From: Mogibacterium sp.
GTDB lineage: Bacteria; Bacillota; Clostridia; Peptostreptococcales; Anaerovoracaceae
Assembly: GCA_017512145.1 (NCBI GenBank)
Contig: JAFWHB010000016.1
Coordinates: forward strand, 1 to 34,739
DNA: 34,739 bases
Direction of reading: 5' to 3'
Part shown: positions 1-7,449 of the stretch, piece after piece
How positions within the stretch are numbered: position 1 is the first letter of the stretch
How the letters are laid out: every line of letters starts with the position of its first letter
The notes under the pieces: generated by a model
What the model was told of the DNA's origin: nothing
Seen by the model: only the letters and a program-made list of their open reading frames with translations
Database searches by the model: none
Translations under genes and position numbers: made by a program

Positions 1-427
1 CCTTTTTGTTGTGGTCGAAGGCCTATACGGATGCTTGAATTTTACACTATTTTCTAAGAAGATACAGTACGTTTTTTCGTGATTGTGAGCTCTCAGCTCA
101 AATTCACGTCATTTTGTAGAATTTACTTTTGCTATTAAGCAGCGCTCAGTTGAACGCTCAGGTGCGCAGGTGGATGACACCAGTACTTTGACAACTGAAT
201 AATGTCGTTTTGAGGATACTGAAGCAAGGATCACTTCTTCCCTGTTGGTATACCGGATAACTGACTGTGTGCAGATAACTGAGAATTCTTAGTGCTTATA
301 CATGACCAAACTTTTTTCTGCACTTCTTATATTAGTTATTCAGTACACAAGTTAGTTGCAGATCAAAAGATTGCTCATGTGGTTAGTTATTACTTCTTTA
401 AGCATGAAGGAGGAAGAGTTATCACTG
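1..427. other. AT-rich non-coding leader with repeated AACTGA motifs
   Basis: I see no convincing gene here. GATAACTGA occurs at 256-264 and 274-282, exactly 18 nt apart. AACTGAATAA occurs at 193-202, and a related inverted copy (TTAGTTATTCAG) at 332-343. A dyad lies at 78-108, with TGAGCT/AGCTCA arms around CTC and outer CGTGA/TCACG arms. Such spaced repeats just upstream of an initiator-like gene could be iterons, or recombination-accessory protein sites. This is inference from pattern only. Confidence 0.35.
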
Positions 428-925
428 ATGGGCAAACGAAAAAGATTTGTTCCAAAGGATATTGAGTCGGCGAAAGGAGTAGGCGACACATCGGCCAATA
501 TCTACCGCAGCATGTTGCTGCACCCGGCATGCAAGGACCTCACGGCCAGCCAGTTCAGGTTGTATGTTTATTGCAAATCTGAGTTATACGGAAAGAACCG
601 GCATGACCTTGATGGATTCCCTGCATATGTACGGGATGATCCGGCGTATTTTACGTTCAACAAGGCGAAGTGGCAAAAGGATGGATTATATGGTCTGTAT
701 TCCAATTCCGGGCAGTTCTACAAAGATATGGCAGCTCTCATAGAGCATGGCTTTATCGACTGTGTACAGAGTGGATACAGCACTAGGACAAAGAGCTTAT
801 ACAAGTTCTCGACCAGATGGCAGTTGTGGGGAACAGAAAACTTCACAGTGCCGACGAGTGTGATGACTACCTCGATGCTCAGGGAATTGAATAAAAAAGA
901 CGGCGGCTCAGATGATGAGAAGTAA
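428..925 (+). CDS. Small initiator-like protein of the mobile element, function unknown
   Basis: A basic 165-residue protein that I cannot assign firmly. The start is taken as ATG 428 because AAGGAGG lies at 407-413, 14 nt upstream (a longish gap); in-frame ATGs at 356 and 404 lie before or within that ribosome site. The central part (a FTFNKAKW-like segment, then QFYKDMAALIEHGFID and TRTKSLYKFSTRWQLWG) reads like a winged-helix replication-initiator or accessory protein of plasmids and integrative elements. The polar tail (KKDGGSDDEK) looks disordered. It precedes the recombinase by 197 nt on the same strand, which suits an element-encoded replication or excision function. That role is inference. 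Confidence 0.6.
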   Translation: MGKRKRFVPKDIESAKGVGDTSANIYRSMLLHPACKDLTASQFRLYVYCKSELYGKNRHDLDGFPAYVRDDPAYFTFNKAKWQKDGLYGLYSNSGQFYKDMAALIEHGFIDCVQSGYSTRTKSLYKFSTRWQLWGTENFTVPTSVMTTSMLRELNKKDGGSDDEK

Positions 926-1122
926 TAACTGGCTGTTTCACTCTTGTCACAAGATGCTTGCCGTACTTATTACAGATCTTGACCAAGTATCGGGTATTCC
1001 AGAGGATTGCTTATTACACATACGCAATAACAGTCCGGCAACCTTATGGTTCTTCTTGGTACAGATCTGCTACAGATTATATAAATATTTACCATACCAC
1101 GCGCCAATAAGGAGGCGATCTT
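926..1122. other. Spacer between the initiator-like gene and the recombinase
   Basis: A 72-codon open frame (912-1130, +) crosses this gap and overlaps both neighbours, but it has no ribosome site (the ATGATG sits inside the end of the previous gene) and no recognisable protein features. I regard it as probably non-coding. The recombinase ribosome site AGGAGG is at about 1111-1116. Confidence 0.3.
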
Positions 1123-2397
1123 ATGACTAGTAAGACGCCTCACGAGGAAATCCGGCTTCAGGACCTTTACAGCGCAGATGATGTCTTGTCAACGATATAC
1201 GAACAAGGTATATTGGACGAAGATGGCGTGCGACTCATTATGAGAAAAAAGCACCTGCAATTCGTGCTCAGTCATCATGAGCACAAGATCTGGCAATCTG
1301 CAGACGGGCGCTGGAAAACATATATAACGGATGAGGAATCCGGCAAACGTAAACAGATCTCCAGAGAATCTAGAGAAGATCTGGAAGACTTTCTCTATGA
1401 CAAGTATCTTGCAGAGGATGAGGAGCTGGCGAAGAAACGCGCTACCATGGAGTCTTTGTATGACGATTGGGCTGAATACAAAAGTCTTTTCGTCTCAGAG
1501 TCTACGATCAAGAGAGACAGAAACACATGGAAAGCCCTATATAAAGACGCACCTATTGTGAAAAAACCGCTTGTCTCTGTTACGAAAACCGAGCTGGAGC
1601 GATGGTTGCTCAGTGTGATTCGTTCAAAGAATATGAACAGCCACCAGTTCAATAACTTTATCAGTGTCATAAGGCAGCTTATGGCTTATGCGGAAGAAAT
1701 TGGAATAATAGACAGTAACCCGGTTGAGAAGATTCGCATACAAAAGAAGCGCATTCTCAAGCCCGAAATTAAAGGACCCACAATAACTCAGGTCTTTATG
1801 GAGGACGAAAGACAGCTGCTTATAAAGTATGCGATGGAGCAGTATAACAAACACCGAGATACTGTCCAGATATTCACATCGCTGGCTATCGCATTCCTGC
1901 TATACGTTCCTCTCAGAAGAGGCGAACTCGTTGCACTCAGATTTGATGATCTCGACGGGAATCGCCTTATTCTTACCGACTCATACAGTCACGATATGAA
2001 ATGCCTTAAAGGCCGGCTCAAGGATATCGAGGGCTGGAGGGCCATGGATGTTGTCCCTCCTGCCCTGGAGATAATCGAAAGGATCCGGCAGGAAAGAATC
2101 AGACTGGGCATGCCGACAGACGGATGCATATTCACAGTCAATGAAAAGTATGGCAGTCTGTATTCTGCCCTCGGTAAGTCTATCAACAAATACTGTGATG
2201 AGATCGGTATACCTAGAAGGAGTCTGCACAAGACAAGGAAGACCTGCGCATCCAAGATGCATGCTGATGGGGTCAATGATCTGATCATTCAGGCACAACT
2301 TGGGCACAAAGACCTCAGAACGACATTTAACTCGTATTGCTACGACGTTACTACTGACGCGGAGAGATACCGAGCAATTTCAGCATCACTGGCCTAG
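1123..2397 (+). CDS. int: Tyrosine recombinase / integrase
   Basis: Site-specific recombinase of 424 residues that would insert and excise the element. The N-terminal half (about 45-210) holds an arm-binding-like region and a SAM-like core-binding domain. The catalytic domain shows the full set: R265 in the R-x-G-E motif followed by a hydrophobic stretch and DDLD, H369-x-x-R372, H395 in QLGHKD, and nucleophile Y405, ten residues after H395. Length is typical of ICE and prophage integrases. The AGGAGG site upstream of ATG 1123 supports the start. The gene points toward tRNA-Ala, whose 3' end is 154 nt beyond the stop. No frameshift is seen, so the enzyme could be active. Confidence 0.93.
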   Translation: MTSKTPHEEIRLQDLYSADDVLSTIYEQGILDEDGVRLIMRKKHLQFVLSHHEHKIWQSADGRWKTYITDEESGKRKQISRESREDLEDFLYDKYLAEDEELAKKRATMESLYDDWAEYKSLFVSESTIKRDRNTWKALYKDAPIVKKPLVSVTKTELERWLLSVIRSKNMNSHQFNNFISVIRQLMAYAEEIGIIDSNPVEKIRIQKKRILKPEIKGPTITQVFMEDERQLLIKYAMEQYNKHRDTVQIFTSLAIAFLLYVPLRRGELVALRFDDLDGNRLILTDSYSHDMKCLKGRLKDIEGWRAMDVVPPALEIIERIRQERIRLGMPTDGCIFTVNEKYGSLYSALGKSINKYCDEIGIPRRSLHKTRKTCASKMHADGVNDLIIQAQLGHKDLRTTFNSYCYDVTTDAERYRAISASLA

Positions 2398-2400
2398 GTC

Positions 2401-2510
2401 ATCCAACCAATGCTAAACTACAGACGCCCTCAAAACATTGATTTTTCAACGCTTTGGGGGTGTCGTGCGTAGGGGCAAAAATCCAATCACATCCAACCAA
2501 ATCCAACCAC
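2401..2510. repeat. Tandem 10-mers resembling recombinase arm-type sites
   Basis: Three 10-mers follow each other at 2481-2490, 2491-2500 and 2501-2510 (ATCCAATCAC, ATCCAACCAA, ATCCAACCAC). A fourth, ATCCAACCAA, lies at 2401-2410, just after the integrase stop. Known: lambda- and Tn916-type integrases bind short direct repeats near the attachment core through their N-terminal domain. Inferred: these are arm-binding sites for the adjacent recombinase. Confidence 0.5.
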
Positions 2511-2567
2511 TTCAAAAACTTAAAAAACCGTTGAAATTTCAACGGTTTGAATGGTGGAGCGTAGGGG
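2438..2567. repeat. Imperfect direct repeat of the tRNA 3' flank; candidate att site
   Basis: Copy A (2438-2475) and copy B (2531-2567) both read TTGAnnTTTCAACGnTTTG, then a short spacer, then GnGCGTAGGGG. Copy B covers the tRNA terminator and the tRNA 3' acceptor/T-arm end. Copy A is a diverged duplicate on the element side. This is the pattern expected when an element carries or displaces a tRNA 3' end, so the att core may lie in the shared GCGTAGGGG. Without the other end of the element the exact crossover cannot be placed. Confidence 0.45.
2521..2549 (-). terminator. Rho-independent terminator of tRNA-Ala
   Basis: A perfect 12-bp palindrome has arms at 2525-2536 and 2537-2548 (AAACCGTTGAAA and its complement). 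On the minus strand a run of T residues follows (the complement of 2522-2527). It starts three nt after the encoded CCA end of the tRNA. Confidence 0.85.
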
Positions 2568-2627
2568 GATCGAACCCCTGGCCTCAAGATTGCGAACCTT
2601 GCGCTCTCCCAGCTGAGCTAACGCCCC
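2552..2627 (-). tRNA. tRNA-Ala (anticodon CGC)
   Basis: The 76 nt on the minus strand fold into a complete cloverleaf. The acceptor stem is GGGGCGT with ACGCTCC and includes the G3-U70 wobble pair that marks alanine tRNAs. The D arm is GCTC/GAGC, the anticodon stem CAAGG/TCTTG with loop TTCGCAA, and the T arm AGGGG-TTCGATC-CCCCT. The 3' CCA is encoded (2552-2554). Anticodon CGC (plus-strand 2592-2594) reads GCG codons. The gene is intact although it is the apparent insertion target of the adjacent element. Confidence 0.96.
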
Positions 2628-2664
2628 TCAAGTGGTAATGTCACTTGTGACTATGCTGGTTTCA

Positions 2665-2693
2665 ATTATAGTACTCGGTTCGCTTTATTTCAA
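2665..2693 (-). promoter_or_regulatory. Promoter of tRNA-Ala
   Basis: On the minus strand, a -35 box TTGAAA (2688-2693) and a perfect -10 TATAAT (2665-2670) are separated by 17 nt. The -10 lies 37 nt upstream of the mature tRNA 5' end. Confidence 0.75.
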
Positions 2694-2707
2694 ATTATTA
2701 TTGCATG

Positions 2708-4060
2708 TCAATCTGCGGCCTCTGGGAGGTTAAGAATCATTCTGAATATGTCCCCTTCTTCTTCTGTCTTGAAGCTGCCTCCCATTCTTTCGAGCATCAT
2801 GTCGATATTCTCAAGGCCTATATTGCTGCCGCCGGCACTTACTGCTCTGTTGCCGATGTAATTAGCTATTTCAAGTACAACGGTCCTGTTATCTGTGGTA
2901 TCTGGCTTAGTTGAGTCTTGCCTTCCCTCATAGACCTTGACCTGGATCGGTTTGTTCCGGTCAGCATATTTGAGGATATTGGAGTAGATATTATCAAGTA
3001 TTCGCTCGATATAATTCAGCGAGACGGATACCTTGATATCCGGCCAGTTGATCTCGGAGATTGTAGTTACTCCCTCTGTCTCGAGTGTCATTATGAATAC
3101 TGACAGAGCATCCTCAAGAACATACTTCGCCGGAGACGGTTCATCGAGCGGCTCTGTCTTCTCTCCTGTTATCAGTGACCTCTCGAACAGCTGATCTGTC
3201 ATGTACTTGATGCGTTCAGCCTTGTCCCGGGAGATCTTGATGTAATTGTCGAAGTCCTTCTCGTTGGTATACTTGCGGTCGCTCAGAAGGTCAAGGTACA
3301 GCAGAAGCGACGTCAGTGGCGTCCTGAGATCATGTGCCATTCTCGCAACGAGATCTGAGTTTGCTCTGGTAAGCTCTTCGCCTTCCTCGAGATTGTTGCG
3401 GAAAGCGATCCTCATGTCATTGAGGCTTTGTCCGAGAGATCCGATTTCATCATTGCTGGTGACATGGATCTCATGGTCAAGACTGCCGCCTTCCAGTATC
3501 TTTACATCGTTCTCCAGATTTTTAATACGTTTGATCACATTATTGATCACCCCCATCATGATTACGAAGAAGATGATTACACTGATGGCTCCATCTACAA
3601 GAACTGAGAACATATAGTAAGCATAATCAATCGCATAGAAAATACTCATATCAGCAGTCTTATCGCTGAATGTGATTGGCTCATAGTTCTCATAGCTGTA
3701 AGATACAAAGTTCGTCGAAGACTCATAGATGGTGTGTGCTTTGTCATAAATATAGATGTAGACACCGCGATTCTTCTTGTCCCAGGAACGAAGAGCCTCC
3801 CAGTCATCTGTGCTGATGTTGTTTGCAGTAACATAGTTCTGAAGCTCGTCAGCCTTGACATCGGTCAGCGCCTTCCAGTGTTTCTCATCGTCAAAGTACC
3901 GGTTGATGAATTCGATGGTCAAAGTGTTCATTAACCAGAAAGCAAGAAAAGAGATTGACAATGACACAAGCATTGCCACACCTATCTTGCCCTTAAGGCT
4001 CTTATCGTCTAAGTAGCTCCTGAGCCTCTTCACTTCTCGAACCTGTACCCCTTCCCCCAT
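2708..4060 (-). CDS. Sensor histidine kinase (VanS/OmpR-type partner)
   Basis: Membrane kinase of about 450 residues. TM1 is at about 26-45, then an extracytoplasmic sensor segment of about 105 residues, TM2 at about 150-172, and HAMP at 173-225. The phosphoacceptor is H243 in MAHDLRTPLTS. The ATP-binding domain follows, with the N-box around NYIERILDNIYSN and a late glycine motif (GGSNIGLENI). It is the second gene of an operon with the response regulator and overlaps its end by 31 nt if ATG 4060 is used. GTG at residue 10 would give the common GTGA stop-start overlap and is a good alternative start. The signal sensed is unknown; resemblance to VanS-like kinases suggests the cell envelope, as inference only. 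Confidence 0.92.
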   Translation of the reverse strand: MGEGVQVREVKRLRSYLDDKSLKGKIGVAMLVSLSISFLAFWLMNTLTIEFINRYFDDEKHWKALTDVKADELQNYVTANNISTDDWEALRSWDKKNRGVYIYIYDKAHTIYESSTNFVSYSYENYEPITFSDKTADMSIFYAIDYAYYMFSVLVDGAISVIIFFVIMMGVINNVIKRIKNLENDVKILEGGSLDHEIHVTSNDEIGSLGQSLNDMRIAFRNNLEEGEELTRANSDLVARMAHDLRTPLTSLLLYLDLLSDRKYTNEKDFDNYIKISRDKAERIKYMTDQLFERSLITGEKTEPLDEPSPAKYVLEDALSVFIMTLETEGVTTISEINWPDIKVSVSLNYIERILDNIYSNILKYADRNKPIQVKVYEGRQDSTKPDTTDNRTVVLEIANYIGNRAVSAGGSNIGLENIDMMLERMGGSFKTEEEGDIFRMILNLPEAAD

Positions 4061-4731
4061 ACAGTCCTGATGTGCTCAGGTTCCTGTGGATTATTCTCAA
4101 TCTTGACTCTAAGCTTACGTATGTGGACCATTATAGTGCTGTTTGATGAATAGAAATACGGCTCGCGCCATACGCCTTCATAAATAGCCTGTGCCGAATA
4201 GGTCCTGCCTGGATTCTTCATCAGCATGAGCAGAATGCCATATTCGATATCCGACAAATTGACCTCCTTGTCATTGACGAACACCTCGTTGCGGTGCTCA
4301 TTGATCTTGATGCCTGAGTATTCAATGATCCGCTCAGTCTCAATGTCAATATCATCCTTGCCCTTATAGACCCTGTATCTTCTCAGGAGCGCCTTGACTC
4401 TCACCAGCAGTTCAGAGTTCGAGAAAGGTTTGGTCATATAATCATCACCGCCTGCCATGAGACCTGCGATCTTATCATCTTCGGAGGATTTGGCCGTAAG
4501 GAACAGGACAGGTGCATTCGAGGTGCGGCGGATCAGCTCGCAAGTCCTGATTCCGTCCATTCCTGGCATGAGAATATCAAGAATCACAAGATCAGTATTT
4601 GCACTAAGAGCCTTAAGCCCCTCGCTGCCGTTCTCTGCCTCGTCTACAACAAAGCCTTCCCTCTCAAGTATGATTCTGATACCATCGCGGATATCCTGGT
4701 CGTCTTCAATTATAAGAATTCTGGATTTCAT
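4030..4731 (-). CDS. OmpR/PhoB-family response regulator
   Basis: DNA-binding regulator of 233 residues. The receiver domain has the acidic pair D10/D11, phosphoacceptor D52 in ILDILMP, switch T79 and K101 in TKPF. The C-terminal winged helix (about 130-233) ends in the usual IRTVWGKGYRFEK. Ribosome site AAGGA precedes ATG 4731. It is first in the operon with the kinase below it, so the kinase should phosphorylate D52. No target promoter is evident, but the peptide-transport locus lies just upstream on the same strand, separated by a terminator. Confidence 0.95.
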   Translation of the reverse strand: MKSRILIIEDDQDIRDGIRIILEREGFVVDEAENGSEGLKALSANTDLVILDILMPGMDGIRTCELIRRTSNAPVLFLTAKSSEDDKIAGLMAGGDDYMTKPFSNSELLVRVKALLRRYRVYKGKDDIDIETERIIEYSGIKINEHRNEVFVNDKEVNLSDIEYGILLMLMKNPGRTYSAQAIYEGVWREPYFYSSNSTIMVHIRKLRVKIENNPQEPEHIRTVWGKGYRFEK

Positions 4732-4810
4732 TTCCTTATACGTCCTTTCATACGAATTAATTGTACAATACGCAGGCTCACATATGACCTAAAAAAATCT
4801 AAAAAGGGCG

Positions 4811-4848
4811 AAAAAAAGAACCACCCCTTCGTTGCTAGGGATGGCTCT
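4811..4848 (-). terminator. Terminator of the opp locus
   Basis: On the minus strand a 12-bp stem (4837-4848 with 4817-4828, two G-U pairs in the RNA) closes an 8-nt loop and is followed by a run of T residues (complement of 4811-4817). It lies 20 nt after the last gene of the opp locus and separates it from the downstream two-component operon. Confidence 0.85.
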
Positions 4849-4868
4849 AAGTGCTGATTATTGATTCA

Positions 4869-5165
4869 TCAGCCCCATACATGAAGTATAAGGAATATGA
4901 GTGCGGCAAAAGCAGCTGCAATGACTCCCACTACCAGCAGGCCTGCACTGACAGCACCTCCAATCATGGCGCGACGCTCTTCTGAGTCAAGTGTTACAGG
5001 CTGCTGAGAATATGCATTGGCTGCATTGTTCTCTTCAGGCTCTGCCATATCCCGTCTCTTAGATGAACTGCCAGGATTACCGAGGCGCGGAACAAGAAGA
5101 GGCGCTCTTTCGACCTCACTCATGTCTGCTACTATTCTGCCGTCATCGTCGTCAAATTGTCTCAT
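4869..5165 (-). CDS. Small single-span membrane protein at the end of the opp operon
   Basis: 98 residues, family not recognised. The first 65 are polar and acidic (DDDD near the start, then Pro/Ser/Asn-rich and probably disordered). One strong hydrophobic helix spans about 68-96 and ends the protein, so it looks like a tail-anchored membrane protein with its N-terminus inside. Its ATG lies 3 nt after the oppF stop, so it is almost certainly translated from the opp mRNA. It might tether or modulate the transporter, but nothing in the sequence proves that. Confidence 0.72.
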   Translation of the reverse strand: MRQFDDDDGRIVADMSEVERAPLLVPRLGNPGSSSKRRDMAEPEENNAANAYSQQPVTLDSEERRAMIGGAVSAGLLVVGVIAAAFAALIFLILHVWG

Positions 5166-5168
5166 ATA

Positions 5169-6281
5169 CTACTTCTCATCGAACAGGTGGCAAACTACAT
5201 AGTGGCCAGGTTCGATTTCTCTCTGTACAGGAACTTCGTGCTTGCACTTCTCCATGCAATTTGCACATCTTGTATGGAACTTGCAGCCTTCAGGCGGATT
5301 AGCCGGTGAAGGAATAGATCCTTCAAGTACGATTCTCTTCATCTTGACTGTAGGATCCGGAATCGGAATAGCTGAGAACAGCGCCTTGGTATATGGATGG
5401 AGCGGATTCCTGAAGATATCATCAGTTGCTCCGTACTCTACCAGATTGCCGAGGTACATTACACCTACTGTATCCGAGATATGTTCAACTACTGACAGGT
5501 CATGCGAAATGAAGAGATATGTCAGGTTGAACTGTTCCTGCAGCTCATTCAGAAGGTTGATGATCTGAGCCTGAATGGATACGTCGAGAGCCGATACAGG
5601 CTCGTCGCATACAACGAATTCAGGGTTCAGAGCAAGAGCTCTTGCGATACAGATTCTCTGTCTCTGTCCACCGGAGAACTCATGCGGATATCTATCCTTA
5701 TGGAAAGGCTGAAGACCGCACTTGTCCATGATGTTGTCGATGTAGTCATTAAACTCAGCCTTAGGTACAAGGTTATGCTCTCTTACAGCCTCACCGATGA
5801 TCTCGCCTACAGGCATTCTCGGTGAAAGTGATGAGAACGGATCCTGGAAGATGATCTGCATCTTGGTACGGATGTCATGAAGCTCTTTCTTGGTGAGATC
5901 ATAGACTTCCTTGCCGTTGAAGAGAACATCTCCGCCGGTCTTGTCACCTGACAGTCTCAGGATGGTACGGCCTGTTGTGGTCTTGCCGCAGCCGGACTCA
6001 CCAACGAGACCCATGGTAGTACCACGCTTGAGGTTGAACGTTACACCGTCTACAGCCTTGACATATCCTACTGTACGAGCCAGCATTCCGTCCTTGATAG
6101 GGAAATGCTTCTTGAGGTCTCTTACCTGCAGGATATACTGAGGGTCATATTCCAGCTTGCCTTCAGACTTAGGGCCTGAACCTGCCAGCTTGACTTTAGC
6201 TGATGCTTCAGGTGACTGGGAGGCGACAAATTCAGCATGTTCATTGATATGCTGAACAGGATTTCTAACACTCTTAGGCAT
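5169..6281 (-). CDS. oppF: Oligopeptide ABC transporter ATP-binding protein OppF
   Basis: Cytoplasmic ATPase of the peptide importer, 370 residues. It has Walker [12 protein letters not shown], a Q-loop, signature SGGQRQR, Walker B with [11 protein letters not shown], and the H-loop. The C-terminal oligopeptide-transporter domain has Cys at [10 protein letters not shown] and EKC, as expected in this family. I start it at the ATG 6281 (MPKSVRN) because AAAGGAGGGG stands just upstream; an in-frame ATG at 6305 lies within oppD. The start overlaps the oppD stop by 8 nt, which suggests translational coupling. The N-terminus carries about 45 extra polar residues before the ABC domain. Confidence 0.95.
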   Translation of the reverse strand: MPKSVRNPVQHINEHAEFVASQSPEASAKVKLAGSGPKSEGKLEYDPQYILQVRDLKKHFPIKDGMLARTVGYVKAVDGVTFNLKRGTTMGLVGESGCGKTTTGRTILRLSGDKTGGDVLFNGKEVYDLTKKELHDIRTKMQIIFQDPFSSLSPRMPVGEIIGEAVREHNLVPKAEFNDYIDNIMDKCGLQPFHKDRYPHEFSGGQRQRICIARALALNPEFVVCDEPVSALDVSIQAQIINLLNELQEQFNLTYLFISHDLSVVEHISDTVGVMYLGNLVEYGATDDIFRNPLHPYTKALFSAIPIPDPTVKMKRIVLEGSIPSPANPPEGCKFHTRCANCMEKCKHEVPVQREIEPGHYVVCHLFDEK

Positions 6282-7434
6282 TTTCTGTCCCCTCCTTTCC
6301 TTCATAGAATCTGTAGCAGCTTACCTTGTGTGTAGGCGACAGGCTGATCATATGCGGATACTCACCGTCACATTCAGGGCCGCACTTCATCTCGCAGCGG
6401 TCTCTGAAGTAGCAATAGTCCGGCATGTTGATCGGGTTAGGAACTTTGCCCGGGATCGAGTAGAGCTTGTCTACCTTCTTGCCGACAACCGGCTTGGAAG
6501 CCATGAGGCCTATGGTGTAAGGATGAGCCGGATGAGCGAAGATCTCCTCGGCTGTTCCCTTCTCTACTACCCTGCCTGCGTACATTACTACGACATAGTC
6601 AGCCATCTCAGCGATGACACCGAGGTCGTGAGTGATGATCATGATCGAGGAATTGATCCTTTCCTTCAGGTTCCTGAAGAGATCGAGGATCTGGGCCTGG
6701 ATCGTTACGTCGAGAGCTGTTGTAGGCTCATCGGCGATGATAAGTCTAGGGTTGCATGCAAGAGCTATAGCGATCATAACACGCTGTCTCATTCCGCCGG
6801 ACAGCTCATGAGGGTACATCTTGTATACGCCCTCTGAGTTGGCTATTCCGACCAGTTCGAGCATCTCGATCGATCTTGCCTTGATGTCTTCCTTGGTCTT
6901 GCCATGACCATCATGGAGCTCGATAACCTCATCGATCTGATCTCCGATCCTGAATACAGGGTTGAGAGATGTCATCGGCTCCTGGAATACCATTGAGACA
7001 AAGTTGCCGCGAAGCTTCTGCATTGCCTCGATTGGTGTCTTGGTGATGTCGTATGCCTTGTCACCAAGGTTGATGCGGATGTTGCCGCCTACGATCTGAC
7101 CCTGCGGACGCTGGAGCAGCTGCATTACAGAGAGACTGGTTACGGATTTGCCGCAGCCTGACTCACCTACAACGCCTACAGTCTTGCCCTGAGGGACTTC
7201 GAATGTAACGCCGTCTACAGCTTTGGCAGTACCTACATCAGTGAAGAAGTAGGTATGCAGATCATCTATTTCAAGTACGTTCTTAGGATCCTTCATCTCT
7301 GTGAGATACTCGGATTCAGGAACGTTCTTGCGTTTATACTTCTTTTCAAGTTCGTCGGTTATCTTCCTGTTCTCCTTCGCGATGCGGCGCGATTCCTTGT
7401 TGGAAAGATAGCCGGATTCTTTCTTCTTAGCCAT
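6274..7434 (-). CDS. oppD: Oligopeptide ABC transporter ATP-binding protein OppD
   Basis: Second ATPase of the importer, 386 residues, pairing with OppF. Seen: Walker [13 protein letters not shown]-loop [11 protein letters not shown], signature LSGGMRQR, Walker [13 protein letters not shown], and H-loop THDLG. The Cys-rich C-terminal motif ([16 protein letters not shown]) is typical of OppD/DppD. A Lys/Glu-rich extension of about 50 residues precedes the ABC domain, like the extension in OppF. Ribosome site AAAGGAGG precedes ATG 7434, and the gene lies 15 nt after oppC. Confidence 0.96.
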   Translation of the reverse strand: MAKKKESGYLSNKESRRIAKENRKITDELEKKYKRKNVPESEYLTEMKDPKNVLEIDDLHTYFFTDVGTAKAVDGVTFEVPQGKTVGVVGESGCGKSVTSLSVMQLLQRPQGQIVGGNIRINLGDKAYDITKTPIEAMQKLRGNFVSMVFQEPMTSLNPVFRIGDQIDEVIELHDGHGKTKEDIKARSIEMLELVGIANSEGVYKMYPHELSGGMRQRVMIAIALACNPRLIIADEPTTALDVTIQAQILDLFRNLKERINSSIMIITHDLGVIAEMADYVVVMYAGRVVEKGTAEEIFAHPAHPYTIGLMASKPVVGKKVDKLYSIPGKVPNPINMPDYCYFRDRCEMKCGPECDGEYPHMISLSPTHKVSCYRFYEGKEGTENA

Positions 7435-7449
7435 TATCTTTCCTCCTTT

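Larger units (their letters stand above)
1..2550. mobile_element. Right end of an integrative element next to tRNA-Ala (partial)
   Basis: Seen: a small initiator-like gene and a tyrosine recombinase gene lie side by side, and the recombinase ends 154 nt from the 3' end of a tRNA-Ala gene. Between them are tandem 10-mers and an imperfect copy of the tRNA 3' flank. Known: tyrosine recombinases of ICEs, prophages and integrative plasmids commonly insert into tRNA 3' ends, leaving the int gene next to the tRNA. Inferred: this is the int-proximal end of such an element; its other end lies left of the window, so type and size are unknown. No conjugation or phage structural genes are visible. Confidence 0.6.

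Noticed and set aside
912..1130. 72-codon open frame between the initiator-like gene and the integrase
   Set aside because: It starts inside the previous gene, has no ribosome site and overlaps the integrase start; its composition gives no protein signal.
2552..2627. tRNA gene disrupted by the element
   Set aside because: All stems pair, the CCA end is encoded, and its own promoter and terminator are present, so it should be functional.
3246..3617. Plus-strand open frame of 123 codons inside the first histidine kinase
   Set aside because: It is a Ser/Arg-rich shadow of the kinase coding strand with no ribosome site; many similar shadows across the window were rejected on the same grounds.
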